Assembly: GCA_963748105.1 (NCBI GenBank)
Contig: CAVVHP010000011.1
Coordinates: 124,001 to 188,000 of the forward strand
Direction of reading: 5' to 3'
DNA length: 64,000 bases
Source of the DNA: JAKAGZ01 sp963748105
GTDB lineage: Bacteria > Bacteroidota > Ignavibacteria > Ignavibacteriales > Ignavibacteriaceae
Part shown: one piece after another, positions 1-10,042 of the stretch
How the letters are laid out: every line of letters begins with the position of its first letter
Numbering within the stretch: position 1 is the first letter of the stretch
The notes under the pieces: generated by a model
Databases searched by the model: none
Told to the model about the DNA's origin: nothing
The model's input: only the letters and a program-made list of their open reading frames with translations
Made by a program: the position numbers and the translations under genes

Positions 1-569
1 GATGTGGCACCCCGGTTACTTACTCTTTTAATCAGGTCAAGTATAGATTTTGAATTTATCGGATCGAGACCTGTTGTCGGTTCATCATAAAGGATTATTT
101 CAGGATCGAATGAAAGAGCTCGTGCAATTGCAACTCTTTTTTTCATTCCGCCGCTTAACTGATCGATACAAATTTTTTCAGTACCTTTTAAATTAACAAA
201 TGATAAAATTTCAGCTACTTTTTCTTTTATTTTATCAGAACTTAATTTGCTGTGCTCTTTTAAAAAGTAGGAAACATTATCTTCTACATTCAAAGAATCG
301 AAAAGGGCATTTGCCTGAAAGACAATTCCCATTTTGCTCCTGATGGGCAGAATTTCTGCTTCGCTCATCCCTGTAATATTGGTTCCATCTACATATACTT
401 TGCCTGAATCAGGCTGCCAGAGTCCCAGGATAATCTTTAATATAGAACTTTTGCCAGCACCGCTTGGACCGAGAATTATAGCAATTTCTCCCTTATTAAT
501 AGATAGAGAGATATCTTTTAATATAACCTTGTCACCGAATTCCAGACTTACGTTAGAAATTTCTATCAT
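1..569 (-). CDS. mlaF: Mla-type phospholipid ABC transporter ATPase (cut by window edge)
   Basis: ATP-binding subunit of an Mla/Ttg2-type ABC importer that would drive lipid traffic between the inner and outer membranes. Only about 189 N-terminal residues are present; the 3' end lies outside the window. The Walker A motif GPSGAGKSS is at residues 34-42, the signature LSGGM near residue 140 and Walker B plus catalytic Glu (ILYDEPTTGLDP) near residue 165. The ATG follows the stop of the permease gene by three bases on the same strand, so the two are one operon. The MlaF assignment rests on the MlaE-like neighbour; the fold itself is certain. Confidence 0.9.
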   Translation of the reverse strand, partial: MIEISNVSLEFGDKVILKDISLSINKGEIAIILGPSGAGKSSILKIILGLWQPDSGKVYVDGTNITGMSEAEILPIRSKMGIVFQANALFDSLNVEDNVSYFLKEHSKLSSDKIKEKVAEILSFVNLKGTEKICIDQLSGGMKKRVAIARALSFDPEIILYDEPTTGLDPINSKSILDLIKRVSNRGAT

Positions 570-572
570 TAG

Positions 573-1340
573 CTATAAAAGCTCCCATACAACTTTTGTA
601 AAAATAAAATCAAGCACAAGCACAATTAATGAAGAAACAACAACGGCATTTATCACAGTTTTTCCAAGCGCTACAGTACCGCCTCGTGTAGAAAAACCAT
701 AATAACAACTAATTGTGGAAATAAAGAACGCAAAGAAAAACGGTTTTATAAACCCGACAAAAATATCTTTCATCAATAATGCTGAAAGAGCTGAATGCCA
801 GAAAAAAGAAGTATCAACATTCAAAGATAATTTTGTAACTATCATTCCGCTTAAAATTCCGGACATATCTGCGATTGCGGTTAATGGTAAAAACATAATA
901 ACGGCTGCAATTGTTCTTGGAATAACAAGCTTTACAACAGGGCTTGTACCGAATGCGCGAAGAGCATCAATCTGTTCGCTGATCTGCATCGCACCCAGTT
1001 CGGATGCATTCTTTGCCCCGGTTCTTGCAGCAAGTAATAACCCGGTAATAACGGGTCCAAGCTCTCTTATCATTCCGAGTGAAACTGTTCTGCCCACCAA
1101 AGTTTTTGCGCCAAAGTGATCCAGCTGGTGCCCGGTTTCAAGAGCAAGAATAATTCCCACGAAAATTCCTCCGAGTAAAACCGGTAGAAATGCTCGTGCG
1201 CCAATCCAGTACATTTCATTAAAGGCATCATCCCAGCTTTTCCAGAATTTCGAGAAATTTTTGAAGATGTCAACAAGCATAAGAGAATATTCCTGCAGGC
1301 CGTAAATTTTTAATTTAAATGAGTGAGCTATATCATTCAT
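573..1340 (-). CDS. mlaE: MlaE-family lipid ABC transporter permease
   Basis: Inner-membrane permease of the Mla-type phospholipid ABC transporter, 255 aa, the usual MlaE length. The central stretch with MIRELGPVITGLLLAARTGA and the following ELGAMQ is the hallmark of the MlaE/TrpA-like permease domain, and five or so hydrophobic segments follow. The first ATG (1340) has no visible ribosome binding site. An in-frame ATG at 1280 is preceded by AGGA at ten bases and gives a 235-residue protein; both starts are possible. It is immediately upstream of the ATPase gene. The substrate-binding MCE protein is not in the window and may lie beyond the left edge. Confidence 0.9.
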   Translation of the reverse strand: MNDIAHSFKLKIYGLQEYSLMLVDIFKNFSKFWKSWDDAFNEMYWIGARAFLPVLLGGIFVGIILALETGHQLDHFGAKTLVGRTVSLGMIRELGPVITGLLLAARTGAKNASELGAMQISEQIDALRAFGTSPVVKLVIPRTIAAVIMFLPLTAIADMSGILSGMIVTKLSLNVDTSFFWHSALSALLMKDIFVGFIKPFFFAFFISTISCYYGFSTRGGTVALGKTVINAVVVSSLIVLVLDFIFTKVVWELL

Positions 1341-1400
1341 AAAATATCTGTTATTAAGGAGGAAATGGATGTTGACAAACTATTCAAATGTACTATCCTT

Positions 1401-1500
1401 TTGGAAACTAGTTTTCTAAAAAACAGTTTCCAATATATTGCCAGGAAACTACTTTGTCAATAGTTGGTTTCCGCTGGTTGCCTGGGAAATTATCAGTTCC
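1401..1500. repeat. Tandem inverted-repeat modules between nucleotidyltransferase and mlaE
   Basis: Three modules starting GGAAA occur at 1403, 1444 and 1485, exactly 41 bases apart. The first contains a perfect 9-bp inverted repeat (TTGGAAACT at 1401-1409, AGTTTCCAA at 1425-1433) and an inner 5-bp stem GTTTT/AAAAC. The second has GGAAAC (1444-1449) opposite GTTTCC (1467-1472). The third has GGGAA opposite TTCCC near 1484-1499. The stretch lies upstream of mlaE on the minus strand. It could be a regulator-binding array, a terminator of the upstream gene or a decayed repeat; the sequence does not decide. Confidence 0.6.
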
Positions 1501-1514
1501 CGGGCTTTTAAAAA

Positions 1515-2216
1515 CTATTGTGCCAGAGCGTTTAAGAATTCTTCAGCTGTTTGAATATCTTTGTAATGATCCACGTCTATTATTTTCGAAAATTTATAGG
1601 CATGAATATTATAACCTTCGGCAACTAGTAATTTCAAAAAATTTCTTAATCTTTTTGTGCCGTTGTTTACAGCATTTTCCATTACATCAAATATATTTAT
1701 TGAAAAATAGTAAATGCCGCCTGTAGCTAATTTAAAATTGTTAGATGTATCTTCGAACTTAAGGATTCGCATTTCTTCATTAATTTTTACACAAAGGGGC
1801 TTTTCATCATCAATAAAATCCGTTACAGCTAATAAGCCGTCATAATTATTTGATTCAGCAGTTGTTAAAAAATTTTTAAATTCGGCTTCATCAAAAACAG
1901 TATCTACAGTTGTAAGGCAAAAACTTTTATTCTCTAAAAACGGTTTTAGTGCATAAAAACTATGAAGAGAACTGGGCGTTGATTTTATTATCAGGTTAAA
2001 CGGAATATCGTAAGATCTTTTATTCAAATATTCCTGAACATCAGTAAATTCTTCATTTGTTATACAACTTATAGATTCAGCACCGTTTTTAATCGCAATG
2101 GAAATCAATCGCTCAATCATAGGCACTTTATTTATCTTTACCAGTGGTTTGGGCAATGCAACTGATTCCATTTTTAATCTCGAGCCTTCACCAGCCGCTA
2201 TAATTGCAAAATGCAT
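1515..2216 (-). CDS. Nucleotidyltransferase family protein (MobA/sugar-NTP type)
   Basis: A 233-residue NTP transferase. It begins with the Rossmann-like signature IAAGEGSRLK, then PKPLVKINKVPMIERLI, which is the nucleotide-binding start of sugar-1-phosphate and MobA-like nucleotidyltransferases. The conserved metal Asp of this fold is probably in LLAVTDFIDDEKP or LTTVDTVFDE. The ATG at 2216 is preceded by AAGGA on the minus strand. It stands alone, so no substrate can be named; phosphocholine, sugar or molybdopterin cytidylyl transfer are all possible. Confidence 0.8.
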   Translation of the reverse strand: MHFAIIAAGEGSRLKMESVALPKPLVKINKVPMIERLISIAIKNGAESISCITNEEFTDVQEYLNKRSYDIPFNLIIKSTPSSLHSFYALKPFLENKSFCLTTVDTVFDEAEFKNFLTTAESNNYDGLLAVTDFIDDEKPLCVKINEEMRILKFEDTSNNFKLATGGIYYFSINIFDVMENAVNNGTKRLRNFLKLLVAEGYNIHAYKFSKIIDVDHYKDIQTAEEFLNALAQ

Positions 2217-3105
2217 TCTTAAATTATCCTTGAATACGTAATTTAAAACCGGCTAAGTATTAACGTGCAAGCCGGTCAACAATTCTAAATAAAACCCGAA
2301 AAATTTAGCAGGTTTTACCAAGATTTCAAAAGATTATCTGCCAAATTTATATATATATTATGATATTAAAAAGTCTGGCATCTTACATATATATAGATAG
2401 AACGATGTAAAACTCTTTATGTTAATGAAACAAACGAAAATGGAATACGGTAATTATTGAAAGTTTTCATCTTATCGTCAGATTGAGGTAAAATCGGCCG
2501 AAATCTCAATATTGGGTCTTCCGGGGACTAATCAACAGCTAAAAATGTCAAAAAACGCAAAAATATTAATTAAAATTGTTTGGTTTTCGGCTGAATATGA
2601 TTAAATTAAATCTCAGGAGTGAAACTTTTTAGAAATAAATACGTTTCATTCCGGGTTAAAGGTGTTGACTTTTATATATTTTTTTAGGACGTTAAATCTA
2701 CATTTTTCAAAAGGAAGGTTAATAGGATTAATTTTTACTGCATTTCTGTAATATTTTTAGGTATTTACAAAAACAACTGATGATAAAAAGCAGGCTTCTT
2801 ACCATTGGGGTTTTCTGTTTATACTATAAAATTGAGGGCTACCCGCAGTAATATTATCTTCAACCATCACTCATAAAAAATTTGTTCTTAATTATATTGA
2901 GATAATTTAATTTCGTTGTCATTTGAGTAAAACGAAAATAATATTTCGCCTCACTAGCGAAATACAAGTTTAGTTACATAAGCATTTTTGTAATTGTAAA
3001 TCAAACTACTTAATAACTAAAACTCATAGTGTAGTGATTGTATTTCTACGCTTTTGGTTTAAGTAACTATTAACTACACAAACCACTAATAATAGGAGAG
3101 ATAAT
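2217..3105. other. 889-base non-coding stretch ahead of the TonB receptor gene
   Basis: No credible gene, tRNA or rRNA is visible. The region is AT-rich and separates divergent genes. It contains inverted repeats: TTTCGTT (2911-2917) with AACGAAA (2931-2937), ATTTCGC (2943-2949) with GCGAAAT (2957-2963), and GTGTAGT (3029-3035) with ACTACAC (3073-3079). The last pair would fold in a leader just before the receptor's start. The ribosome binding site ATAGGAGAG sits at 3093-3101. A long 5' leader or a small RNA is possible but not shown. Confidence 0.5.
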
Positions 3106-6100
3106 ATGAAACGAAAGATTACCATCCTGTTTTTCTTGCTGTTTTTGCCTACGTTCGTGTTGGCAGGTACAGTAGGAAAAATTCAAGGAAAGGTTACCGA
3201 TCTCCAGACAGGCGAGGCGCTGATAGGAGCCAACGTACTTGTTGTTGGAACTTCCTTCGGTGCAGCGACTGATGTCAATGGGGAATTCGTGATCAATAAC
3301 CTTGACCCGGGTGTTTATTCACTTAAGTGTTCATACTTAGGTTATAAAACAGTAACGGTATCCAACGTTCGTGTTCAGGCAGATCTTACTACAGAACAGG
3401 AATTTCAACTACCTGCAGAAGGAGTTTCTGTCGGTGAAGTTACAATTGTAGCTCAGCGTCCGCTGATCAACAAGAGTAACACTAACGCTATTCGCAGCAC
3501 AACAGGAAAAGATATTGAAGCACTACCTGTAAGAGGTATTAATAACGTACTTCAGCTGACACCTGGCGTAGTGTTAAGTGACGGTGGCGTTTTTGTACGT
3601 GGTGGTCGTGTTGACGAAGTAGGTTACTACCTTGAAGGCACAAACATTACCAACCCTGTTTTTGGAGGTCGTGGAATCACAATTGTTCAGGATGCAGTTG
3701 AAGAAATTCAGGTGCAGGCCGGTGGTTATACTGCAGAGTTTGGCGGTGCAAATGCGGGAATTATCCGTACACAGTTAAAATCAGGAACACCTGATTTTAA
3801 ATTTACTGCCGAATATTACACAGATAACCTGGGCTTCAAAAGCAAAAGCAACAGGTATGACGGTAAAAAAACCTTAGGTGCTTACAGCTTTGGTGAAAAT
3901 GAATTTATTGGAACAATAAGCGGTCCTTTGTTTGCAAAGAATATAAAATTCTTTGGATTATTTGATTCACACTGGCAGCTGGATCCAAACCCAAGACCAT
4001 TCCCAGGATTTAATCTTGGCGTTATTACAGATCCAAATTCCAGCTCACCCGGTAAAAACTCAATTGATATGACTTATCCTGCTGGCCCTACATATGCTAC
4101 AGCAATGCAGAGTTATACAGGAACAGGTACCTTAACATTAGATTTTAATCCTCTTATATTCAGAGTTACAGGTAGTCTTACCTGGAGAGATTATGGAAGA
4201 GGCGGTGGTGGCAACATAAGCCAATTGCTAAATATGGGAAGAGTGTCTGTTGGAACAGATTATAATGCAGCCGGCACATTTAAATTAACACACATTTTAA
4301 GCCCGACAACTTATTATGATGTTAGTTTCGGTTATACAAGAACACAATCTGTTAACTACGATCCACTGCTTAAATATAACTGGAAGGCATACGGCGATAG
4401 CGTTGCAAACGCAAACGCCGGGGCAGTATGGCAGAGAACATCACAAGATATAGAAAACGGCAGGCTCGGAAGATACCAGAGACCAGGCACTTATGATGTC
4501 CTGGGATTTTCGTTCAACGCACCTGGCGATATTACTGCAGGATTCGGAAGAACAAAAAGAGAAGAATATAATTTTGCAGCTTCATTCTCTACAGAAATCA
4601 ATAAAGTTCACTCAATCAAATTTGGCGGTGAATACCAGACATACACATTAAGAAGCTACGGAGTTACGGCAAGATCTTATGCAAACGCAGTTAATAATTT
4701 GAAACCCGGTGATGATATCCGCGATGTTATGATCGGTCTTACAAATTCATACGGATATGATTTCTACGGTAATGAAGTTAATGGTGACTTTAATCCCGAT
4801 GGAAAAGTATTTGATGAGGGATTGTTGGCTCCAAAGAGACCAAAATTCGCAGGAGTTTACTTACAGGATAAAATTGAATATAAAAACCTCATTGTTAATA
4901 TTGGTTTAAGATATGATTATATAGATATTGACAACATGGCATTAAAAGATCCTTCAAGGCCAGAGACAGCATTTGATATTCAGACTTTCCATGTTGATCC
5001 TAAAGGATTAACTAAGACACCATCGTACAGTGGTATAAGCCCCCGTTTGGGTTTCTCATTCCCAGTTACTGATCAAACAGTATTCCATGCACAGTTTGGA
5101 AAGTTTGTTCAGCAGTCTCGGTTGAGGGATGTCTATCAGGGAATTTATCAAATAGCTTCAGTAAATCTTAACAACCAGTATTTCGTTGGTGCACCGGTAG
5201 GCTGGAATATCAGGCCGACCAGAACAACGCAGTATGAAATAGGTTTTACACAGCAGCTTTCAAATTTTGCATCATTTGATATTACTGGATATTACAAAGA
5301 TATTCAGGATCAGGTAGAATTCGGTACACAGGAAGTTGGTGCTGGATCAGCTTTCAAGGCATACAACATTCTTAAAAACGGAGACTTTGCAACCACTAAG
5401 GGTGTTGAGCTTTCTTTTAATATGAGAAGAGTCGACAGAATCCAGGTAAATGGCTCTGTATCATTCCAGAATGCGCAGGGAACAGGATCAAACTCTAACT
5501 CGCACGCCGGTATAGTTGGTGCTCCTTTAGATGGAGTAACAGTATTTAATCCGGCTTATGTTTCCCCGCTGGATTTTAACAAAGCAATTTCAGGTAACTT
5601 TAACCTAGACTACCGATTCTCAAAAGACGAAGAATCTTCTGTTCTGCGTCAATTAGGTCTGTCAGTTTTATTCAGGTTTGACAGTGGACACCCGTATACA
5701 CTTGGTATAGGAAAAGGAAACGCAACCGGTTCACTTGAGGGTGACGCAAGGTTCAGAGCACCTGTTGAGCCATTGAATTCTTCAACTACACCCTGGACAT
5801 ATAATGTCGATCTGAGAATTGATAAATCATTTCCGATAATGGATAAATTAAAAGCTAATATTTATGTATGGGTTACCAACCTGTTCGATACCAGGAACGT
5901 AGAAAATGTGTTCCTGAGAACAGGCTCTGCTGCAGATGACGGTTACTTAAGCGATCCTTCACTTGGTGGCACATTGCATCCTTCACAGAGAGCGGATTAC
6001 GAAGCAATGTACAAAGCAATTAACATAGATTACTACCAGGGATTCCAGGCAGCAACAGGAAATGACTTGTATAGTCCACCGCGTCAAATAAGATTTGGCA

Positions 6101-6117
6101 TTCGCTTAGAATACTAA
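3106..6117 (+). CDS. TonB-dependent outer-membrane receptor (SusC/CarboxypepD-reg type)
   Basis: Outer-membrane, energy-coupled receptor of 1003 aa. Residues 1-21 are a clear signal peptide ending VLAG. Residues about 25-110 form a carboxypeptidase-regulatory-like beta sandwich (GKVTDLQTGEALIGANVLV). Residues about 120-230 are the plug (ALPVRGINNVLQLTPGVV, FVRGGRVDEVGYYLEGT). The rest is a beta barrel that ends in an aromatic residue (FGIRLEY), as outer-membrane barrels do. It is the first gene of a run of three with an exported giant protein and a PorV-like protein. Its ligand cannot be told from sequence; the run suggests a role in surface export or uptake linked to T9SS. Confidence 0.92.
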   Translation: MKRKITILFFLLFLPTFVLAGTVGKIQGKVTDLQTGEALIGANVLVVGTSFGAATDVNGEFVINNLDPGVYSLKCSYLGYKTVTVSNVRVQADLTTEQEFQLPAEGVSVGEVTIVAQRPLINKSNTNAIRSTTGKDIEALPVRGINNVLQLTPGVVLSDGGVFVRGGRVDEVGYYLEGTNITNPVFGGRGITIVQDAVEEIQVQAGGYTAEFGGANAGIIRTQLKSGTPDFKFTAEYYTDNLGFKSKSNRYDGKKTLGAYSFGENEFIGTISGPLFAKNIKFFGLFDSHWQLDPNPRPFPGFNLGVITDPNSSSPGKNSIDMTYPAGPTYATAMQSYTGTGTLTLDFNPLIFRVTGSLTWRDYGRGGGGNISQLLNMGRVSVGTDYNAAGTFKLTHILSPTTYYDVSFGYTRTQSVNYDPLLKYNWKAYGDSVANANAGAVWQRTSQDIENGRLGRYQRPGTYDVLGFSFNAPGDITAGFGRTKREEYNFAASFSTEINKVHSIKFGGEYQTYTLRSYGVTARSYANAVNNLKPGDDIRDVMIGLTNSYGYDFYGNEVNGDFNPDGKVFDEGLLAPKRPKFAGVYLQDKIEYKNLIVNIGLRYDYIDIDNMALKDPSRPETAFDIQTFHVDPKGLTKTPSYSGISPRLGFSFPVTDQTVFHAQFGKFVQQSRLRDVYQGIYQIASVNLNNQYFVGAPVGWNIRPTRTTQYEIGFTQQLSNFASFDITGYYKDIQDQVEFGTQEVGAGSAFKAYNILKNGDFATTKGVELSFNMRRVDRIQVNGSVSFQNAQGTGSNSNSHAGIVGAPLDGVTVFNPAYVSPLDFNKAISGNFNLDYRFSKDEESSVLRQLGLSVLFRFDSGHPYTLGIGKGNATGSLEGDARFRAPVEPLNSSTTPWTYNVDLRIDKSFPIMDKLKANIYVWVTNLFDTRNVENVFLRTGSAADDGYLSDPSLGGTLHPSQRADYEAMYKAINIDYYQGFQAATGNDLYSPPRQIRFGIRLEY

Positions 6118-6158
6118 AAATTACTTTGACTGCATAATAAACGAATAGGAGTTTAAAT

Positions 6159-9100
6159 ATGAACATTAAAAAAATAAATCTTATACTTGTCTTGTTGGTG
6201 AGTATAGCCTTTCTGTCTGCGGCAGTTGGTCGTGCTGAAGGGAGCAAGAAAGACGGTGGAAAAAATCTCCGGAAAACCGCACAGGTTTCTTATACATATC
6301 TGGATGTAAATAATATTTCCACGTATTTCTATAATAACGGAGATTCTGATCTCGGGCCGAATTCAAATTCGGGCTTTGTATACCCAAAGGGAAGTGGTAA
6401 GACAGCTGTTTTTGAAGCTGGTTTAATCTGGGGTGCAAAAGTTGTCGACTCACCTTCACAAGATCCTTATGTTGAAGGTTCTACTTATGGCTCTAGCCTC
6501 CAGCCGGGTAACGTTTCTAATGGGGGAGTTGCAGGCGATCCTAAGGCTGATAAATTTAGTGTATACCGTGTAGTAGCGCCGGGTACAAATCTTACCGATA
6601 TAGCTAAAAACGAAAATATTTCGGAATCAGCTCTGCAGGCAGCTCTTGATCACGATGCGGCTAACTGGCCGGCAGATTTAGGCGCTCCATTTGACGATAA
6701 AAACAATAATGGAACTTATGATCCCGGCACTGATGTACCTGGTGTCCCGGGCGCTGATATGACATTATGGTTCGTAGCAAATGATCTGAATAATACATTG
6801 GTCAATTCATTTTATGGTGGCCTTACATTAGGCATGGAAATGCAGGCTACGATCTGGGCATATAACAGAGCAGGAGCTCTCGGTAATATGTATTTCAGAA
6901 AATACAAATTAATAAACGTTACCGGAAGGGGCGGCGATACTCCTCCCGCTACAACATTCTACCAGATGTACGTTTCTATGTGGGCGGACGTTGATCTTGG
7001 AAATGCTGGAGATGACTTCGTGGGTGTTGATACCGTGCTAAGTTTACAGTATTGCTATAATGCAGGTGCGGTAGATGCTACTTATGCACCACTTCCTCCT
7101 CCCGCAGTAGGTTTTGACTTTTTCCAGGGCCCATTGCTCAATGGAGTTGCTGGACAGGATAGAAACAAAAATGGTGTTGATGATGCTGTAGATTACGGTA
7201 TTTTTGACGGGAAGAGAGTTGGTCCGGGTAAAATAAATCTTCCTATGACTGCAGCATATTACTTTGCGAATGGCAATCCAGTAATAGGCGATCCGACCTT
7301 GGGTAAAGACATACAGGCCTCAAGAGAATTTTATAATTTCATGCAGGGTAAATATGGTTTATCAGGCTCATATTTTACTGATCCTAACACTGGTAAACAG
7401 ACTACCTATGCTCTTAGCGGTGATCCTCAGAAAGGGACAGGCTGGTTAGACGGTGTAGAGTTACCAGCTGGTGACCGTCGACAAGGCAGCGCATCGGGTC
7501 CGTTTACAATGGCACCCGGCGATACACAGGAAGTGGTTGTTGCCGAAATAGTTGGTGGAGCAATACCCGGTTCAGATCGTTTGTCTGCAATCGGTATTTT
7601 GAAGTTCTACGATCAGCAGGCACAGCTTGCTTATGATAACTTCTTCGATCTGCCAACTGCACCGCCAGCACCAAACCTAATCGCAAACGGTCTCGACCAG
7701 GAAATAGTGCTTGACTGGGGTTCAGATGCAGCGGCAGTTCAGGCAACTGAAACCAGTTCAACAAAAGGTTACACATTCCAGGGATACAATGTCTACCAGT
7801 TACCATCGGCATCTTCAACAGTTGAAACGGCAAAAAGAGTTGCAACATATGACAGAATAGATGGTGTTGGAAAAATTGAAGATAAATTTTTCGATTCGAA
7901 TACAGGTGTTGTTGCAGTTGGTGTTAGGCAGTTTGGTAATGACACAGGAATTAAGAGATATGTTCACATTACACAGGACTATATTAAAGGCGGCACACCA
8001 ATAATCAACGGCCTCAAATATTATTTTGCAGTAACAGCATATAACTACAATCCTGATCAAAATGCTGTACCGAATAACCTTGAAAATCCAATTTCTATAA
8101 TTACTGTTGTACCTCACAAAAATGATCCAGGTGTTACACAAGCAACAACCGGTGATAAAACTGTTGTACATACAGGTACAGCTGACGCAAGTGCAGATAT
8201 GAAAGTAATTGATCCTTCAAAATTGACAGGACACAACTACAAGGTTGATTTCTACCAGACTGATTATTTCCGTGACACAGACGGAAAGTGGAAAATTAAA
8301 ACATCAAAACCATCAGGCGGTTCTAAATTTTCACCTAATGATGTTTCTCCATCATCGGTATCAATCATAGCTCAATATGGTAAAGTAGCCGGTAACTTGG
8401 ATCTTGTGGCAACCGTTGATGTTCAAGCTCCTGATTATGCCTATTCAGCAGGCGTATCTCTAAAATTCCCAGCGGGCGTTAAAATTAACAGCGCGGAAAC
8501 ATATGATGGCTGCGCGAACGGCGAAACGCTTCCGGGGGTTATTGCAGGCGATTCAGTTACCTGGGGTGGTGACACTCATTCAGGTTTCGGTTGCTTTGGC
8601 GGTGGCGATCAGCTGCATGTGAATGTTACTTCAACTTTACCGTTGTCTGTAGATTATTTAATCTATGATGACGATTACAGTGCAGTTTACGGATCCGGAT
8701 CACAGTACAAAAATGCAACCGGCACAACTACTGTAACAACAGCGAGTTTTGCTCTTGAGACACAGGATCAGTGGAAACTTACAGATGTTACTTCCGGAAC
8801 AACATTACTCGAACATCAGACAGTTTTCGGTGGTGTTGATTTATATTACGGACTTGGCGGTTCGTCAAATCCATTGCTCGCTGTAGGCCCGATTGGCGTT
8901 CCGGGTACCCTGGCCGGCCATATTGGTGCAGATGCAGCTCCCACAATAGATGGTTTCCAGCTTAATGTTAGCGGTAGTTTCGATGCACCTATTAATTTCG
9001 CTTCAGTAAGCCTTGGTTCAAGTTCAAATAGCACTTTATCTAGTAATTCTACTACTACTAATCTTGATATCCAGAACTATACAATATTCAGCGGTGTTGT

Positions 9101-10010
9101 TAGTAGTAAGGCTATCGATAACTTCGGTGTCGGTACAAACGATATCGATGAGCTGCAGCAGGATTATGAACTCAGGTTTACAGGTGTTCGTGATACTACA
9201 ACAGTTGGAACTCAGACAGTGTACACTACTAAAGACGGAACAGGTTCTTTGGCTACCGTCTTCGGTACTTCTGCAGGTCCAGGTAATGGCTTGGGAAGCC
9301 TTCCGTTAAATCCGAGTCCGGGTACAAATGCCCCGTTCTTACAGAGGGTTCCGTTCGAAGTATGGAATGTTGACAAGAACATACAGGTTAATATGATGTA
9401 CAGGGAACGTACACAGGCTGGTACGGAAAATCCATACTATGTCTGGAACTATAGCAACAGGGAGTATGCTGTACTTGTTAATACTCCATATGACTCTACA
9501 ACTCCTCAGCCATACTCAACGACAGCACAAACCCCGGCTCTTGCAACATGGGTTCTCGTATTCTACGGAACAAATTATAATACCGGTGATACTGTATCAG
9601 TAAAATATGCAAATCCAATTCAGCCTGGGAAAGATAATTTCACATTCAGTACGCAAAAATTGAATTACAATAGCTCTCTTGCAAAAACTGATGTGAATCA
9701 AATCAATGTATTCCCTAATCCATATTATGGAGTGAACTCTCAAGAGCTTAATAAGTATAATCGTTTCGTAACATTTTCTCATTTACCGGCTAATGCTACA
9801 ATTAGAATCTTCAACCTTGCAGGCATAATGGTAAGAACCATTGCGAAGACCGGCGGTGATCAGTTCCAGCGCTGGGATCTGCAGAATGAAAACGGATTGC
9901 CGGTAGCAAGTGGTCTTTATATAGCATACATAGATATGCCGGATTTAGGCACGACCAAAATACTTAAATTTGCTATCATTCAGGAACAGCAGATACTTGA
10001 TAGATTCTAA
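6159..10010 (+). CDS. Large exported protein with T9SS type A-like C-terminal sorting domain
   Basis: A 1283-residue exported protein. Residues 1-27 are a signal peptide. The middle contains fibronectin-like stretches (APNLIANGLDQEIVLDW, GYNVYQL, LKYYFAVTAYNYNPDQ) and calcium-type Asp-rich loops (DKNNNGTYDPGTDVPG). The last 90 residues, starting INVFPNPYYG and ending in LKFAIIQEQ, resemble the type IX secretion C-terminal sorting domain that directs passage through the outer membrane and surface attachment. The gene follows the TonB receptor by 41 bases and precedes a PorV-like gene by 32 bases, so one transcript is likely. The function of the middle is unknown; no catalytic motif is evident. 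Confidence 0.85.
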   Translation: MNIKKINLILVLLVSIAFLSAAVGRAEGSKKDGGKNLRKTAQVSYTYLDVNNISTYFYNNGDSDLGPNSNSGFVYPKGSGKTAVFEAGLIWGAKVVDSPSQDPYVEGSTYGSSLQPGNVSNGGVAGDPKADKFSVYRVVAPGTNLTDIAKNENISESALQAALDHDAANWPADLGAPFDDKNNNGTYDPGTDVPGVPGADMTLWFVANDLNNTLVNSFYGGLTLGMEMQATIWAYNRAGALGNMYFRKYKLINVTGRGGDTPPATTFYQMYVSMWADVDLGNAGDDFVGVDTVLSLQYCYNAGAVDATYAPLPPPAVGFDFFQGPLLNGVAGQDRNKNGVDDAVDYGIFDGKRVGPGKINLPMTAAYYFANGNPVIGDPTLGKDIQASREFYNFMQGKYGLSGSYFTDPNTGKQTTYALSGDPQKGTGWLDGVELPAGDRRQGSASGPFTMAPGDTQEVVVAEIVGGAIPGSDRLSAIGILKFYDQQAQLAYDNFFDLPTAPPAPNLIANGLDQEIVLDWGSDAAAVQATETSSTKGYTFQGYNVYQLPSASSTVETAKRVATYDRIDGVGKIEDKFFDSNTGVVAVGVRQFGNDTGIKRYVHITQDYIKGGTPIINGLKYYFAVTAYNYNPDQNAVPNNLENPISIITVVPHKNDPGVTQATTGDKTVVHTGTADASADMKVIDPSKLTGHNYKVDFYQTDYFRDTDGKWKIKTSKPSGGSKFSPNDVSPSSVSIIAQYGKVAGNLDLVATVDVQAPDYAYSAGVSLKFPAGVKINSAETYDGCANGETLPGVIAGDSVTWGGDTHSGFGCFGGGDQLHVNVTSTLPLSVDYLIYDDDYSAVYGSGSQYKNATGTTTVTTASFALETQDQWKLTDVTSGTTLLEHQTVFGGVDLYYGLGGSSNPLLAVGPIGVPGTLAGHIGADAAPTIDGFQLNVSGSFDAPINFASVSLGSSSNSTLSSNSTTTNLDIQNYTIFSGVVSSKAIDNFGVGTNDIDELQQDYELRFTGVRDTTTVGTQTVYTTKDGTGSLATVFGTSAGPGNGLGSLPLNPSPGTNAPFLQRVPFEVWNVDKNIQVNMMYRERTQAGTENPYYVWNYSNREYAVLVNTPYDSTTPQPYSTTAQTPALATWVLVFYGTNYNTGDTVSVKYANPIQPGKDNFTFSTQKLNYNSSLAKTDVNQINVFPNPYYGVNSQELNKYNRFVTFSHLPANATIRIFNLAGIMVRTIAKTGGDQFQRWDLQNENGLPVASGLYIAYIDMPDLGTTKILKFAIIQEQQILDRF

Positions 10011-10042
10011 AAACGAGAAAAGATTAAACTCAAGGAGTAAAA

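Noticed and set aside
334..702. Plus-strand open frame over the ATPase/permease junction
   Set aside because: It is antisense to two well-supported genes and has no ribosome binding site.
1365..1463. Small plus-strand ORF behind a perfect AAGGAGG
   Set aside because: The 32-codon frame has its start too close to the ribosome binding site, the alternative ATG at 1369 gives only 16 codons, and the stretch is explained by the inverted-repeat modules.
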